A DNA stretch of 51,027 bases, taken from NCBI GenBank assembly GCA_945787495.1, contig CALZIL010000001.1, positions 1 through 51,027 of the forward strand, in the 5' to 3' direction. Under the pieces are notes generated by a model. The model was not told where the DNA came from and searched no databases. It saw only the letters and a list, made by a program, of their open reading frames with translations. Made by a program: the position numbers and the translations under genes. Source of the DNA: an uncultured Afifella sp. GTDB lineage: Bacteria > Pseudomonadota > Alphaproteobacteria > Rhizobiales > Afifellaceae. Positions 1 to 7,267 of this stretch are shown piece after piece (within the stretch, counting starts at the first letter, position 1; every line of letters starts with the position of its first letter).

Positions 1-465
1 GACATCAAAGGACCGGTGAAGGTCTATCCGCTGCCGCATATGAAGGTGGTCAAGGATCTGGTGCCGGATCTGACGCAGTTCTACGCCCAGCACGCCTTCA
101 TCGAGCCGTGGCTCAAGACCGCCTCGCCCGAGCCGCAAAAGGAATGGCGGCAGTCGCGCGGCGACCGGGAAAAGCTCGACGGGCTTTACGAGTGCATCCT
201 GTGCGCCTGCTGCTCGACCTCGTGCCCGTCCTATTGGTGGAACGAGAAGCGTTATCTCGGCCCGGCGGCGCTGTTGCAGGCCTATCGCTGGCTGATCGAT
301 TCGCGTGATGAAGAAACCGGCGAGCGGCTCGACGAGCTGGAAGACCCGTTCCGGCTCTATCGCTGCCACACCATCCTGAACTGCGCGCAGGCCTGCCCAA
401 AGGGTCTCAATCCGGCAAAAGCCATCGCGGAAATCAAGAAGATGATGCTGGAACGTCGGGTCTGA
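1..465 (+). CDS. sdhB: Succinate dehydrogenase iron-sulfur subunit, C-terminal part
   Basis: This is the 3' end of sdhB; the frame is open to base 1, so the N-terminal 2Fe-2S domain lies outside the window. The visible part is the C-terminal ferredoxin-like domain, with a [12 protein letters not shown] cysteine cluster and a second [17 protein letters not shown] cluster. In this family they ligate the 4Fe-4S and 3Fe-4S centres that pass electrons from the flavoprotein SdhA to ubiquinone in the membrane anchor. The protein ends in a basic helix (KKMMLERRV) as SdhB proteins usually do. The other sdh genes would lie to the left. No clear terminator follows; the next gene starts about 240 bases downstream. 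Identification is firm; only the 5' boundary is missing. Confidence 0.97.
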   Translation, partial: DIKGPVKVYPLPHMKVVKDLVPDLTQFYAQHAFIEPWLKTASPEPQKEWRQSRGDREKLDGLYECILCACCSTSCPSYWWNEKRYLGPAALLQAYRWLIDSRDEETGERLDELEDPFRLYRCHTILNCAQACPKGLNPAKAIAEIKKMMLERRV

Positions 466-484
466 CCGCCGATGGTCCGGATGG

Positions 485-521
485 CATTTACCCTTTGTCT
501 TGGACCTAATTTAACGGTGGC
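485..521. repeat. Imperfect 37-bp direct repeat, copy 1
   Basis: This 37-base segment starts CATTTACC, has CCTAATTTAACG in its second half and ends GGC. It matches 1460-1496 at 29 of 37 positions with no gaps. One copy lies upstream of the tetraheme gene and the other upstream of the TerB-like gene, so the two copies bracket the tetraheme gene. They may be a shared regulatory site (the TTAAC and CATTTACC cores loosely resemble CtrA half-sites) or a trace of duplication or insertion. Confidence 0.6.
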
Positions 522-584
522 CCGCGCGTGGGTAGGGCTTGAAGGCAGGCGTCGAAAACGCTGTTCAAACTTGGCTTAACTTCA

Positions 585-590
585 TATAAT
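585..590 (+). promoter_or_regulatory. Candidate -10 element of the tetraheme gene
   Basis: A perfect TATAAT lies about 115 bases upstream of the chosen ATG of the four-heme protein. No good -35 hexamer is visible at 16-18 bases; the closest is TGTTCA at 562-567. This is a weak candidate based on the -10 only, and it would give a leader of roughly 110 bases that contains the inverted repeat at 658-687. Confidence 0.3.
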
Positions 591-657
591 CGACAAAAAA
601 ATGCGGCAATGCACTCCTGTGGCCGGATGGAGGCTTGTGGTCACAGTTCATCACCGT

Positions 658-687
658 GGGGACGGCCGATGACCGGAACGCGTCCCC
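658..687 (+). other. Inverted repeat in the leader of the tetraheme gene
   Basis: GGGGACG at 658-664 is perfectly complementary to CGTCCCC at 681-687, giving a 7-bp GC-rich stem with a 16-base loop. It ends four bases before the AGGGAG ribosome binding site at 691-696. No U-run follows, so it is not an intrinsic terminator. It could modulate translation or mRNA stability. I do not recognise a known riboswitch class. Confidence 0.4.
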
Positions 688-704
688 TAAAGGGAGTAGT
701 GATT

Positions 705-1358
705 ATGAACACGTGGATTTACCGTCTTGGTGCCGGCGTTGTCGGCGTTGCCCTCGTTCTCGGCTCTGCAAGTTTCTCCACGGCCGATGAGGAAGGCACC
801 GGCTTCGATCCCGGTGATACCCGGGGCGGCTTGTTCCTGATGAACAGCGCCCTGGGAACGAATTGGACAGATTCGCGGGAGGACCACCAGGACTATGTCG
901 AGGAGAACGGAATTGTCGGTTGCGGAGGCTGCCACGACGTCGAAGGCGTCGGCTACGTCAACAACTTTGCACCCGGCTGCCTGACCTGCCACGAGGCGGA
1001 ATTCTGTGGCACGCCCGGCGCCTCACAGTACGATATTTGCTACAATAAAGACCTCTCCAACGTCGAACTCAGTGCTGGGACCGAGCTGATGAACGCCGTT
1101 CTGGGCGTCGACATTAAGATTTGGGCGGAAGAACACGAGGATCTGGTCGAGTCGATGGGCGTCGATTCTTGCAAGGGCTGTCACGATCTCGAGTCCGGAG
1201 GCAAGGCCTCGGCATTCACCTTCGATGGCCAGGGCTGTCTGTCCTGCCACGGTCGGGAGTGGGAGGACGATAGGGACGACGACGACAGGGACGACGACGA
1301 CTGGGACGACGACGACTGGGACGACGACGACCGGGACGACCACGACCGGGACGACTAA
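705..1358 (+). CDS. Exported tetraheme cytochrome-like protein with Asp-rich tail
   Basis: I do not recognise this as a named family. The ATG at 705 is chosen because AGGGAG lies 8 bases upstream and a Sec signal peptide follows at once (about residues 1-27); an in-frame start at 609 would add a Cys/His-containing leader with no export signal. The 217-residue product has four CxxCH heme c motifs at C73-H77, C92-H96, C156-H160 and C178-H182. They form two similar halves (about 40-104 and 123-186) sharing LMN-x-x-LG, an EDH/EEH-rich stretch, C-x-GCHD and GCL-x-CH, which indicates internal duplication. Residues 187-217 are almost only Asp with interspersed Arg and Trp (DDDDR/DDDDW units). A periplasmic or surface electron carrier is inferred; the tail could bind cations or a basic partner. 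No haem-handling or oxidoreductase gene is next to it. Confidence 0.8.
   Translation: MNTWIYRLGAGVVGVALVLGSASFSTADEEGTGFDPGDTRGGLFLMNSALGTNWTDSREDHQDYVEENGIVGCGGCHDVEGVGYVNNFAPGCLTCHEAEFCGTPGASQYDICYNKDLSNVELSAGTELMNAVLGVDIKIWAEEHEDLVESMGVDSCKGCHDLESGGKASAFTFDGQGCLSCHGREWEDDRDDDDRDDDDWDDDDWDDDDRDDHDRDD
1275..1349 (+). repeat. 15-bp coding tandem repeat (5 units)
   Basis: Five adjoining 15-base units of the form GACGACGACGAC-NGG run through the 3' end of the tetraheme gene at 1275-1289, 1290-1304, 1305-1319, 1320-1334 and 1335-1349; the last has one internal change (GAC to CAC). Each encodes DDDDR or DDDDW (last unit DDHDR). A partial unit and the stop codon follow. Because the unit is a multiple of three, copy-number change would lengthen or shorten the acidic tail without a frameshift. 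Confidence 0.9.
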
Positions 1359-1459
1359 GGTTCTCAGACTGGCGTGGATGAAGGGGCCGACGACGAACAT
1401 GCCGTCGGCCGGCTTGACGCTGCATCATCGCAAGTGACGGCTGTGCAGGCCTCGAGCGC

Positions 1460-1496
1460 CATTTACCTTACGGCTTGAGCCTAATTTAACGACGGC
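1460..1496. repeat. Imperfect 37-bp direct repeat, copy 2
   Basis: This is the second copy of the element at 485-521, with the same CATTTACC start and an identical CCTAATTTAACG block; the middle diverges (8 mismatches in total). It lies about 50 bases upstream of the TerB-like gene, in the same orientation as copy 1. Confidence 0.6.
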
Positions 1497-1543
1497 ATAT
1501 TAGATTAAAGGCAAGACGACAGTTTTTGCCACAAAGGTCCGTC

Positions 1544-2068
1544 ATGCACATTCTCCTGCCGTTGCTCGGGGTTCTGGCTGGTTTCGGCTACTGGTATTTT
1601 GTGCTGAAGAATGCCGGCAAGGCGGCAGGCGAAATCGCTGATGCCGCCGGTCGGGCGCGCGGCGCCTACAAGCGCAACCAGTTCCGCAAGAAGGCTGACG
1701 CCTCGGTCATCGATGCCATCGATGATCCGCGCACGGCCGCGGTGGTCATGGCCGTCGCGGTCGGCGAGGCCGAAGGTCCGCTCAGCGCCCGCCAGGACGC
1801 GGTGCTGCTTGCTGCGAGGGCCTCGGTGCTTGGCGTCGACAAGCCGGACGAGGAACTGACCTTCGCCAAATGGGCGGCCGCGCATGTCGTTGATCCGAAC
1901 AATCTCTCGCTGCGGTTTACGCGGCTGTGGACCGGCGCGCTCGCCATGAATGAACGCCGCGATCTGGTTGATCTTGTCCACGCTGTCGCCACCGCCGATG
2001 GCGCGCCAAGCGTGATCCAGGAAGAAGCCATCCAGCGGCTGAGAACGCGGCTCGCCATCACCGCCTGA
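1544..2068 (+). CDS. Membrane-anchored TerB-like protein
   Basis: This 174-residue protein has one N-terminal hydrophobic segment (about residues 2-18, starting MHILLPLLGVLAGFGYW), a short Ala/Lys/Arg helix, and an all-helical alanine-rich domain from about residue 45. The domain resembles TerB/DUF533-type helical bundles, with conserved-looking acidic turns (DAIDDPRTAAVVM, ATADGAPS, EEAI). The ATG at 1544 follows AAAGG at 1533-1537 with suitable spacing; an in-frame TTG at 1526 is less likely. TerB-like domains are linked to tellurite resistance in some systems, but here no ter genes are nearby, so no function is assigned. The membrane protein gene at 2092 follows after 23 bases and may be cotranscribed. 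Confidence 0.65.
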   Translation: MHILLPLLGVLAGFGYWYFVLKNAGKAAGEIADAAGRARGAYKRNQFRKKADASVIDAIDDPRTAAVVMAVAVGEAEGPLSARQDAVLLAARASVLGVDKPDEELTFAKWAAAHVVDPNNLSLRFTRLWTGALAMNERRDLVDLVHAVATADGAPSVIQEEAIQRLRTRLAITA

Positions 2069-2091
2069 CTGCCGCCTTCCCGCAGGCCGCC

Positions 2092-2631
2092 ATGCCGATT
2101 GCCGCCGCCTTTATCTGGGGCTTTGCCGAAGCGACGCTGTTTTTCATTGTCGCCGATGTTTTCCTGAGTTTTCTGATCGTCTGGCGCGGCTGGCGAGTGG
2201 CGCTGGTGGCGGCGCTCGCTGCGGCTTTTGGCGCGGTACCCGGCGGGGCGCTGATGCTGGCCTGGAGCGCCTATGATCCGGCTGGGCTTGTTGCCGTGCT
2301 TGCGCGGCTGCCGGCGATCGATGCGGCGATGATCGAAAGGGCCGGCGAGGCGCTTGCCGGCGACTGGTTTTCGGCGATCCTCGCCGGCGGCTTTTCCGGC
2401 GTGCCCTACAAGGTCTTCGCCGCGCAGGTCTGGCCGGCCGGCATCAGCACGCTGGCATTTCTTGCCGCGACCGTGCCGCTGCGGCTGGCGCGCTATCTCA
2501 CAGTGACGGCTTGTGTCGCGGGGATCGATTTTGTGCTGGGCAAATGGTTCGGCCGCGCGGTCCGGATCACAATCTTGTGCAGCGTGTGGATCCTCTTCTA
2601 CGCCATATTCTGGTCGACATTTCCGCAATAA
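2092..2631 (+). CDS. Polytopic membrane protein, possibly YqaA/DedA-like
   Basis: This is a 179-residue integral membrane protein with about four to five hydrophobic segments: near residues 5-27, 33-58, 114-132, 134-150 and 157-175. A central soluble stretch leads into FSGVPYKVFAAQ, a pattern like the conserved loop of SNARE-associated/VTT-domain (DedA, YqaA) proteins, which include lipid scramblases. The similarity is from memory of the motif and is not certain. It follows the TerB-like gene by 23 bases with no strong ribosome binding site, suggesting translational coupling or weak expression. Function is otherwise unknown. Confidence 0.6.
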   Translation: MPIAAAFIWGFAEATLFFIVADVFLSFLIVWRGWRVALVAALAAAFGAVPGGALMLAWSAYDPAGLVAVLARLPAIDAAMIERAGEALAGDWFSAILAGGFSGVPYKVFAAQVWPAGISTLAFLAATVPLRLARYLTVTACVAGIDFVLGKWFGRAVRITILCSVWILFYAIFWSTFPQ

Positions 2632-2692
2632 GGCACGATCCTGCCACGGTCGGCCATCAAGGTGCGATCAATCAATAATAAAGGAGGCAATC

Positions 2693-3139
2693 ATGCTACG
2701 TTTCTTTTCAACATTGTTCTTGGTGGTGGCGATGGCCGGATCGGCATTTGCACAAGGCCTGATCGTCAAGCAGGCGCACGGATCGGTCGCCGAGACGGTC
2801 GATAAGTTTACGGCTGCCGTGGAAGGGGCAGGCGCCAAGGTGTTTGCCGTTGTCGACCATGCCAAGGGCGCGATGAGCGTCGGCGCGGAGATCCCGCCGG
2901 CAACCGTCGTCATCTTCGGCAATCCGAAACTCGGCACACCGCTGATCGCCGCCAATCCGCAGATCGGCCTCGATCTGCCGCTCAAGGTTCTGGTCTGGGA
3001 CGAGGGTGGCAAGACGATGATCGGCTATACCGATCCAGCGGCGCTGAAGGACCGCTACGGCGTTGCCGGCGCGGACAAGACGTTCGCCACGATTTCCGGT
3101 GCGCTCGGCAAACTGACCGACAAGGCGGCGGGAGAATAG
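2693..3139 (+). CDS. Secreted DUF302-domain protein
   Basis: The gene starts at ATG 2693, preceded by a consensus AAGGAGG at 2681-2687, the best ribosome binding site in this region. The 148-residue product has a signal peptide with a likely cleavage at SAFA-QG (residue 20). The rest matches the DUF302 fold pattern: a VKQAHGSVAETVDKF start, FAVVDHAKGA, PPATVVIFGNPKLGTPL and a DLPLKVLVWDEGGKT segment. DUF302 proteins are small periplasmic alpha/beta domains of unknown function, often beside redox or metal-related genes. It stands alone between the membrane protein and the sulfolipid cluster. Confidence 0.8.
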   Translation: MLRFFSTLFLVVAMAGSAFAQGLIVKQAHGSVAETVDKFTAAVEGAGAKVFAVVDHAKGAMSVGAEIPPATVVIFGNPKLGTPLIAANPQIGLDLPLKVLVWDEGGKTMIGYTDPAALKDRYGVAGADKTFATISGALGKLTDKAAGE

Positions 3140-3212
3140 GTATTCACCGCGTTGATCTTGCTCTCCAGCCTTGTTACCCAGCCTCACCGGGCCGATTGAG
3201 CGGAGGCGGGTG

Positions 3213-4439
3213 GTGAAGATCGCAATTCTTGGCGGCGACGGCTTTGTCGGCTGGCCGACGTCGCTGCATCTTTCCGCTTGCGGCCACGATGTCCACATCG
3301 TCGACAATCTGTCGCGACGCTGGATTGATACCGAGCTTGGCGTGCAGTCGCTGACACCAATGGATTCCATCCAGGAGCGCACCCGCATCTGGACCGAACA
3401 GACCGGCAAGGCGATCGGCTTTCATCTGCTCGACGTGGCCAGCGATTATGAGCGGCTGAAGGCCTGGCTTGCCGAGCACCGGCCCGATGCGATCATTCAT
3501 TTCGCAGAGCAGCGGGCCGCGCCGTATTCGATGAAAAGCGACCGGCACAAGACCTACACGGTCTCCAACAATGTCAATGCCAGCCACAATGTTCTCAATG
3601 CGCTGGTGGCGACCGGCCTTGACGCGCATCTCGTCCATCTCGGCACGATGGGCGTCTATGGTTACAGCACGGTCGGCGCGGCGATTCCGGAAGGCTATCT
3701 GCCGGTCGATATTACACTGGAGAACGGCGAGCGGGCGCCGCAGGAGATCCTCTATCCGGCCAATCCGGGCAGCGTCTACCACATGACCAAGTGCCTGGAT
3801 CAGCTGATGTTCCAGTTCTACGCCAAGAATGACGGCCTCAGGATCACCGATCTGCATCAGGGCGTCGTCTGGGGAACGCATACCAAGGAAACACGGCTGC
3901 ATCCGCAGCTCATCAACCGGTTCGACTATGACGGCGATTACGGCACCGTGCTCAACCGTTTCCTGATCCAGGCGGCAGTCAAATATCCGCTCACCGTGCA
4001 TGGTACCGGCGGCCAGACGCGGGCCTTCATCCATATCCAGGATTCGGTGCGCTGCATCGAACTGGCGCTGAATACGCCGCCGGCGGCCGGCGAGCGCGTC
4101 AAGATATTCAACCAGATGACGGAAACCCACCGGGTGCGCGACCTGGCGCAGATCGTTGCCGACATGACCGGCGCCGACATCGCCTATCTGCCCAATCCGC
4201 GCAAGGAGGTCGAGGAAAACGACCTGATCGTCAAGAATGACCAGTTCCGGGAACTCGGCCTTGATCCGATCAAGCTTGAATCGGGTCTTTTGTCGGAGAT
4301 CGTCGAGGTTGCGGAGAAGTTCGCCTACCGGGTCGACCGGACGCGGATCCCATGCGTTTCGGCGTGGACCGAGGATCTGGCCCGTAAAGTGGAAACCGAT
4401 CCGGAGCGGCGGCGGCTGAAGGTCGTGTCCGGCGGCTGA
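3213..4439 (+). CDS. sqdB: UDP-sulfoquinovose synthase
   Basis: SqdB makes UDP-sulfoquinovose from UDP-glucose and sulfite, the committed step to sulfoquinovosyl-diacylglycerol, a phosphate-free membrane lipid. The 408-residue protein is an extended short-chain dehydrogenase. It has the NAD-binding GGDGFVGW at residues 7-14, the family-diagnostic NLSRRWID and LTPMDSIQER stretches (32-56), T145 in HLGTMGVYG, and the YxxxK pair Y189/K193. Start choice is between GTG 3210 and GTG 3213; 3213 gives the typical MKIAILGGDG start and 6 bases from CGGAGG (3201-3206). It is first of three genes with tight spacing (sqdD starts 16 bases after the stop). No PhoB box is visible upstream. Confidence 0.96.
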   Translation: MKIAILGGDGFVGWPTSLHLSACGHDVHIVDNLSRRWIDTELGVQSLTPMDSIQERTRIWTEQTGKAIGFHLLDVASDYERLKAWLAEHRPDAIIHFAEQRAAPYSMKSDRHKTYTVSNNVNASHNVLNALVATGLDAHLVHLGTMGVYGYSTVGAAIPEGYLPVDITLENGERAPQEILYPANPGSVYHMTKCLDQLMFQFYAKNDGLRITDLHQGVVWGTHTKETRLHPQLINRFDYDGDYGTVLNRFLIQAAVKYPLTVHGTGGQTRAFIHIQDSVRCIELALNTPPAAGERVKIFNQMTETHRVRDLAQIVADMTGADIAYLPNPRKEVEENDLIVKNDQFRELGLDPIKLESGLLSEIVEVAEKFAYRVDRTRIPCVSAWTEDLARKVETDPERRRLKVVSGG

Positions 4440-4455
4440 GCGGTTGGCGCCGGTC

Positions 4456-5271
4456 ATGTTGGCCTACGTCACGCTGGTGACCAATGCCGATTACGGCCGC
4501 GGCGCGCTGGCTCTGGCCCGTTCGCTGCGGCAGGCGGGCGCGGCCCATCCGCTCGTCGTTCTGGCGACGGAAAATGCCGGTTACCTCGACGAACTCGTCG
4601 CAGAAGGCTGCCGTATCATCGAAACGGCACGGCCGGAACTGAGCGCCGGTTTCCAGGAGCGCCATTCGCGCGATCGCCAGCACAGCGTGGCGCCGTTCAC
4701 CAAGGGTGAAAAGCCGGCCTTCCACGATCCGCTCGACAATTTCTGCAAGCTGCGGCTGTGGCAGATGGGGGACTATCGCAAGCTCGTCTTCATCGACGCC
4801 GACGCGATCGTGCTGAGGAATGTCGACCGTCTGTTTGACTATCCGGCCTTTGTAGCGGCGCCCAATCTCTATGAAACGCTGCAGGATTTTGACCGCATGA
4901 ATGCCGGCGTTTTCGTCGCCGAGCCCAGTGTGGCGACTTATGAAGCGATGCTCGCCGAACTGGACCAGCCGGAGCGTTTCTGGCGCCGCACCGACCAGAC
5001 ATTTTTACAGTATTTCTTTCCCGACTGGCACGGGCTGCCCTACACCTTCAATGTGCTGCAATATGTCTATTTCAATCTGCCGGAACTGTGGTTGTGGCCG
5101 GATCTGAAAATCCTGCACTACCAATATGAAAAGCCGTGGCAGGTGGGGCACGGCAAGAGCGATGAGCTGAAGCCGCTGATCGATCTGTGGTGGCAGGTGT
5201 TTGAAGGCGGGACCATTCCTGGCGATCTGCCAAGCCCGTTTGCCGGCGCCCCAACGGCGTCGGACCGGTGA
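4456..5271 (+). CDS. sqdD: Glycosyltransferase of the sulfolipid cluster (SqdD)
   Basis: This 271-residue glycogenin-like (GT8-type) glycosyltransferase is the second gene of a sqdB-sqdD-sqdC arrangement known from Rhodobacter and Sinorhizobium, which supports the symbol. It starts MLAYVTLVTNADYGRGALAL, a typical GT8 nucleotide-sugar binding start. The metal-binding DAD motif is at D114-A-D116 in KLVFIDADAIVL, followed by a MNAGVFVAEPS acceptor-loop stretch and HYQYEKPW near the C-terminus. It is expected to use UDP-sulfoquinovose on the cytoplasmic face of the membrane. ATG 4456 is preferred over an in-frame TTG at 4444; neither has a strong ribosome binding site. Its stop overlaps the GTG of the next gene by 3 bases. 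Confidence 0.88.
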   Translation: MLAYVTLVTNADYGRGALALARSLRQAGAAHPLVVLATENAGYLDELVAEGCRIIETARPELSAGFQERHSRDRQHSVAPFTKGEKPAFHDPLDNFCKLRLWQMGDYRKLVFIDADAIVLRNVDRLFDYPAFVAAPNLYETLQDFDRMNAGVFVAEPSVATYEAMLAELDQPERFWRRTDQTFLQYFFPDWHGLPYTFNVLQYVYFNLPELWLWPDLKILHYQYEKPWQVGHGKSDELKPLIDLWWQVFEGGTIPGDLPSPFAGAPTASDR

Positions 5272-6200
5272 ATAAGACGATGCGGGTAGCGGTCACTGGC
5301 GGCACTGGCTATGTCGGGCGTTATATCGTCGATGCGCTCCTCGCCGCCGGCCATGACGTGCGCGTTCTTGTCCGCAATAAAGACGGTAAGCTGGGTTTGC
5401 CAAAAGCCGTGGACGTGGTCAGCGGCGGGCTCGATCCCGATGCCGATTTCGGCAACCTCATCGATGGCGCCGACGCTCTGGTTCATGCCGCCTATCAGCA
5501 CGTTGCGGGCCGCTACCGGGGTGGCGAAGGCGACGATCTGGCCGGTTTCATGAGGGTCAATGTCGGCGGCTCGCTGGCGCTGCTTGAGGCGGCACAGCGC
5601 GCCGGCGTTGAGCGTTGTGTCGTTTTGTCCAGCCGCGCCGTCTATGGCCGCCGGCCGCCAGGGACGCACCTAACCGAAGACATGGCGATTGCCCCCGATA
5701 CCCATTACGGCGCGGCAAAAGCGGCGCTGGAAGCCTTTGCGGCAAGTTTTGCCCGGCAGAACGGCTGGTGTGTCTGCGCGCTGCGGCCGACCGGCGTCTA
5801 CGGTCTGACATGGCCGCCTGGCCGCTCCAAATGGCTTGGCCTCGTCCGTTCGCTGCTAGCCGGCGAGGAGCATGTGGAGGCGCGCGCCGGCACGGAGGTG
5901 CACGGCGCCGATGTTGCTCGGGCGGTCCTCCTGCTGTTGCAGGCTCCGGCGGAGACTGTTGCCGGGACGGCGTTCAATTGCTCCGATCTGGTCGTCACAA
6001 CGCGCGATATTGCCGGCCTTGTCGCCCAGCAGACAGGCCGCGACGTGCCACTGCCGCGAGCCGGTGACTGCGACACGCTGAGCATCATGACATGTGAAGG
6101 CTTGACGGCGCTCGGCATGAGGTTTTCCGGTCAAGCGCTTTTGGAAGAAACCATCGGCGAGTTGATTGCCCTTGCTCAGAAAGGCTCTCAGTCGGATTGA
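5268..6200 (+). CDS. sqdC: NAD-dependent epimerase/reductase of the sulfolipid cluster (SqdC)
   Basis: This roughly 310-residue extended SDR-type protein has the nucleotide-binding GGTGYVGRY near its start and the catalytic-type YxxxK in HYGAAKAALEAF, followed by RPTGVYG. As third gene behind sqdB and sqdD it corresponds to SqdC, which is implicated in sulfolipid assembly although its exact reaction is not settled. GTG 5268 overlaps the sqdD stop codon (GTGA), favouring translational coupling; an ATG at 5280 in the same frame is the alternative and gives the canonical MRVAVTGGTG start. The TGA ends exactly where the stop codon of the convergent acyltransferase begins (6200/6201), so no terminator fits between them. 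Confidence 0.85.
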   Translation: MNKTMRVAVTGGTGYVGRYIVDALLAAGHDVRVLVRNKDGKLGLPKAVDVVSGGLDPDADFGNLIDGADALVHAAYQHVAGRYRGGEGDDLAGFMRVNVGGSLALLEAAQRAGVERCVVLSSRAVYGRRPPGTHLTEDMAIAPDTHYGAAKAALEAFAASFARQNGWCVCALRPTGVYGLTWPPGRSKWLGLVRSLLAGEEHVEARAGTEVHGADVARAVLLLLQAPAETVAGTAFNCSDLVVTTRDIAGLVAQQTGRDVPLPRAGDCDTLSIMTCEGLTALGMRFSGQALLEETIGELIALAQKGSQSD

Positions 6201-7136
6201 TCAGAATTCGGCGTCGGCGTTGTTCGCCAGAGCCGTCGCGCAGTGATGTTGCAGCCGATCGGTCACGTCGGCCGTTTCCCCGCTGGCGATCTTGTCGTGG
6301 GCAATCAGTGGCCCGATGCGCAGCCGAAAGGTTTTGCCCTTTTTGTTCAGAAGCTCGTGGAACACCGTCACGTCGCGCATTTCGGTGAAGTTCTGGTTGG
6401 CGAACCAGTAGAACAGCCAGGAATTGCGGGCGTCCAGATGGGCCGGCAGCACAGGCACGCGGTATTTGCGAGCCAGAGTTACCATTGAGGCCTGCCACGA
6501 TCGCTCCTTCAGCCCACCATCGCTCCAGACGGCAAGCCGGCCGGAGGGAAAGATCACGACGGCACGGTTTTCGGTAAAGGCCTTGGATGCCAGCCGCAGT
6601 GTTTCCTTCATTTTGGCGTGGCTGCGGTGCTCCGTGCGCCATTCCACCGGCACCATCATGTCGGCAAAGCCCGGATTGACCCGTGTCGCGTCGCGGTTGG
6701 CAAAGAACGACATATCGCCGCGAACCGTCTTTAGCGCGTCATAGACGGCGATGCCGTCGGCGATGCCGGTCGGGTGATTGATCGCCATGACGAAGGCGCC
6801 GGATTTGGGGATGCGCTCAAGTCCGGTCACATCGAGATCGAGATTGAGGATGCGGCTGATATAGTCCATCGCCGAAGCGCCATCGAGCGGCGCGATCTGG
6901 TCGGCCATGGCGACGGCTTCGCGGTAGTGCAAAATGCGATAAAGGAAGGGCTTGACGAACGGCCAGGACCAGCTGTTGACCAGTTTCTGGCCTCGTTCGG
7001 CGATCAGATCATCGACAATGTGGGCGCCGCGAACAGCGTTCAAGCTTGTGCCTGCCGCCCGCTCTGCCGCCGTCGGTTGCAGCCCGGCCTTGAGCGTAAC
7101 GGTGTGCGCCTTGCCGATGTCGCTGATATTCGCCAT
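6201..7136 (-). CDS. PlsC-like lysophospholipid acyltransferase family protein
   Basis: This 311-residue protein resembles the hemolysin-type branch of the 1-acylglycerol-phosphate acyltransferase superfamily. The catalytic histidine block is NHPTGIADG (H121, D127), an HX5D spacing rather than the classic HX4D, as in ornithine-lipid-type and related acyltransferases. The substrate-phosphate block is FPSGR (196-200), where many relatives have FPEGxR. No clear signal peptide or transmembrane helix is visible, so peripheral membrane association is likely. It runs toward the sulfolipid genes and its stop codon abuts that of sqdC. A role in membrane lipid synthesis is reasonable; the acyl acceptor is not determinable from sequence. 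Confidence 0.82.
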   Translation of the reverse strand: MANISDIGKAHTVTLKAGLQPTAAERAAGTSLNAVRGAHIVDDLIAERGQKLVNSWSWPFVKPFLYRILHYREAVAMADQIAPLDGASAMDYISRILNLDLDVTGLERIPKSGAFVMAINHPTGIADGIAVYDALKTVRGDMSFFANRDATRVNPGFADMMVPVEWRTEHRSHAKMKETLRLASKAFTENRAVVIFPSGRLAVWSDGGLKERSWQASMVTLARKYRVPVLPAHLDARNSWLFYWFANQNFTEMRDVTVFHELLNKKGKTFRLRIGPLIAHDKIASGETADVTDRLQHHCATALANNADAEF

Positions 7137-7267
7137 AACCGCGATCCGCCCGTTGGTGACAATGGGCGTAGGACGTGCCAGAAATCAGGTCAAGTCACCA
7201 TCACCCCGCCGGATAACGGTCCTGTGACCCCGGCGAGTTGTATTCGAACGATCAAAGAGGCCGAAAG

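Noticed and set aside
609-704. N-terminal extension of the tetraheme protein from an ATG at 609
   Set aside because: It would bury the signal peptide behind 32 polar residues, and a good ribosome binding site precedes the ATG at 705.
1275-1349. CRISPR-like array
   Set aside because: Units are 15 bp and adjoining without spacers, and they are in frame within a coding sequence.
1023-1437. Open frames on both strands rich in Val-Val-Pro, Arg-Arg-Pro or Thr-Gly-Thr repeats
   Set aside because: They are out-of-frame readings of the 15-bp Asp repeat and have no independent start signals.
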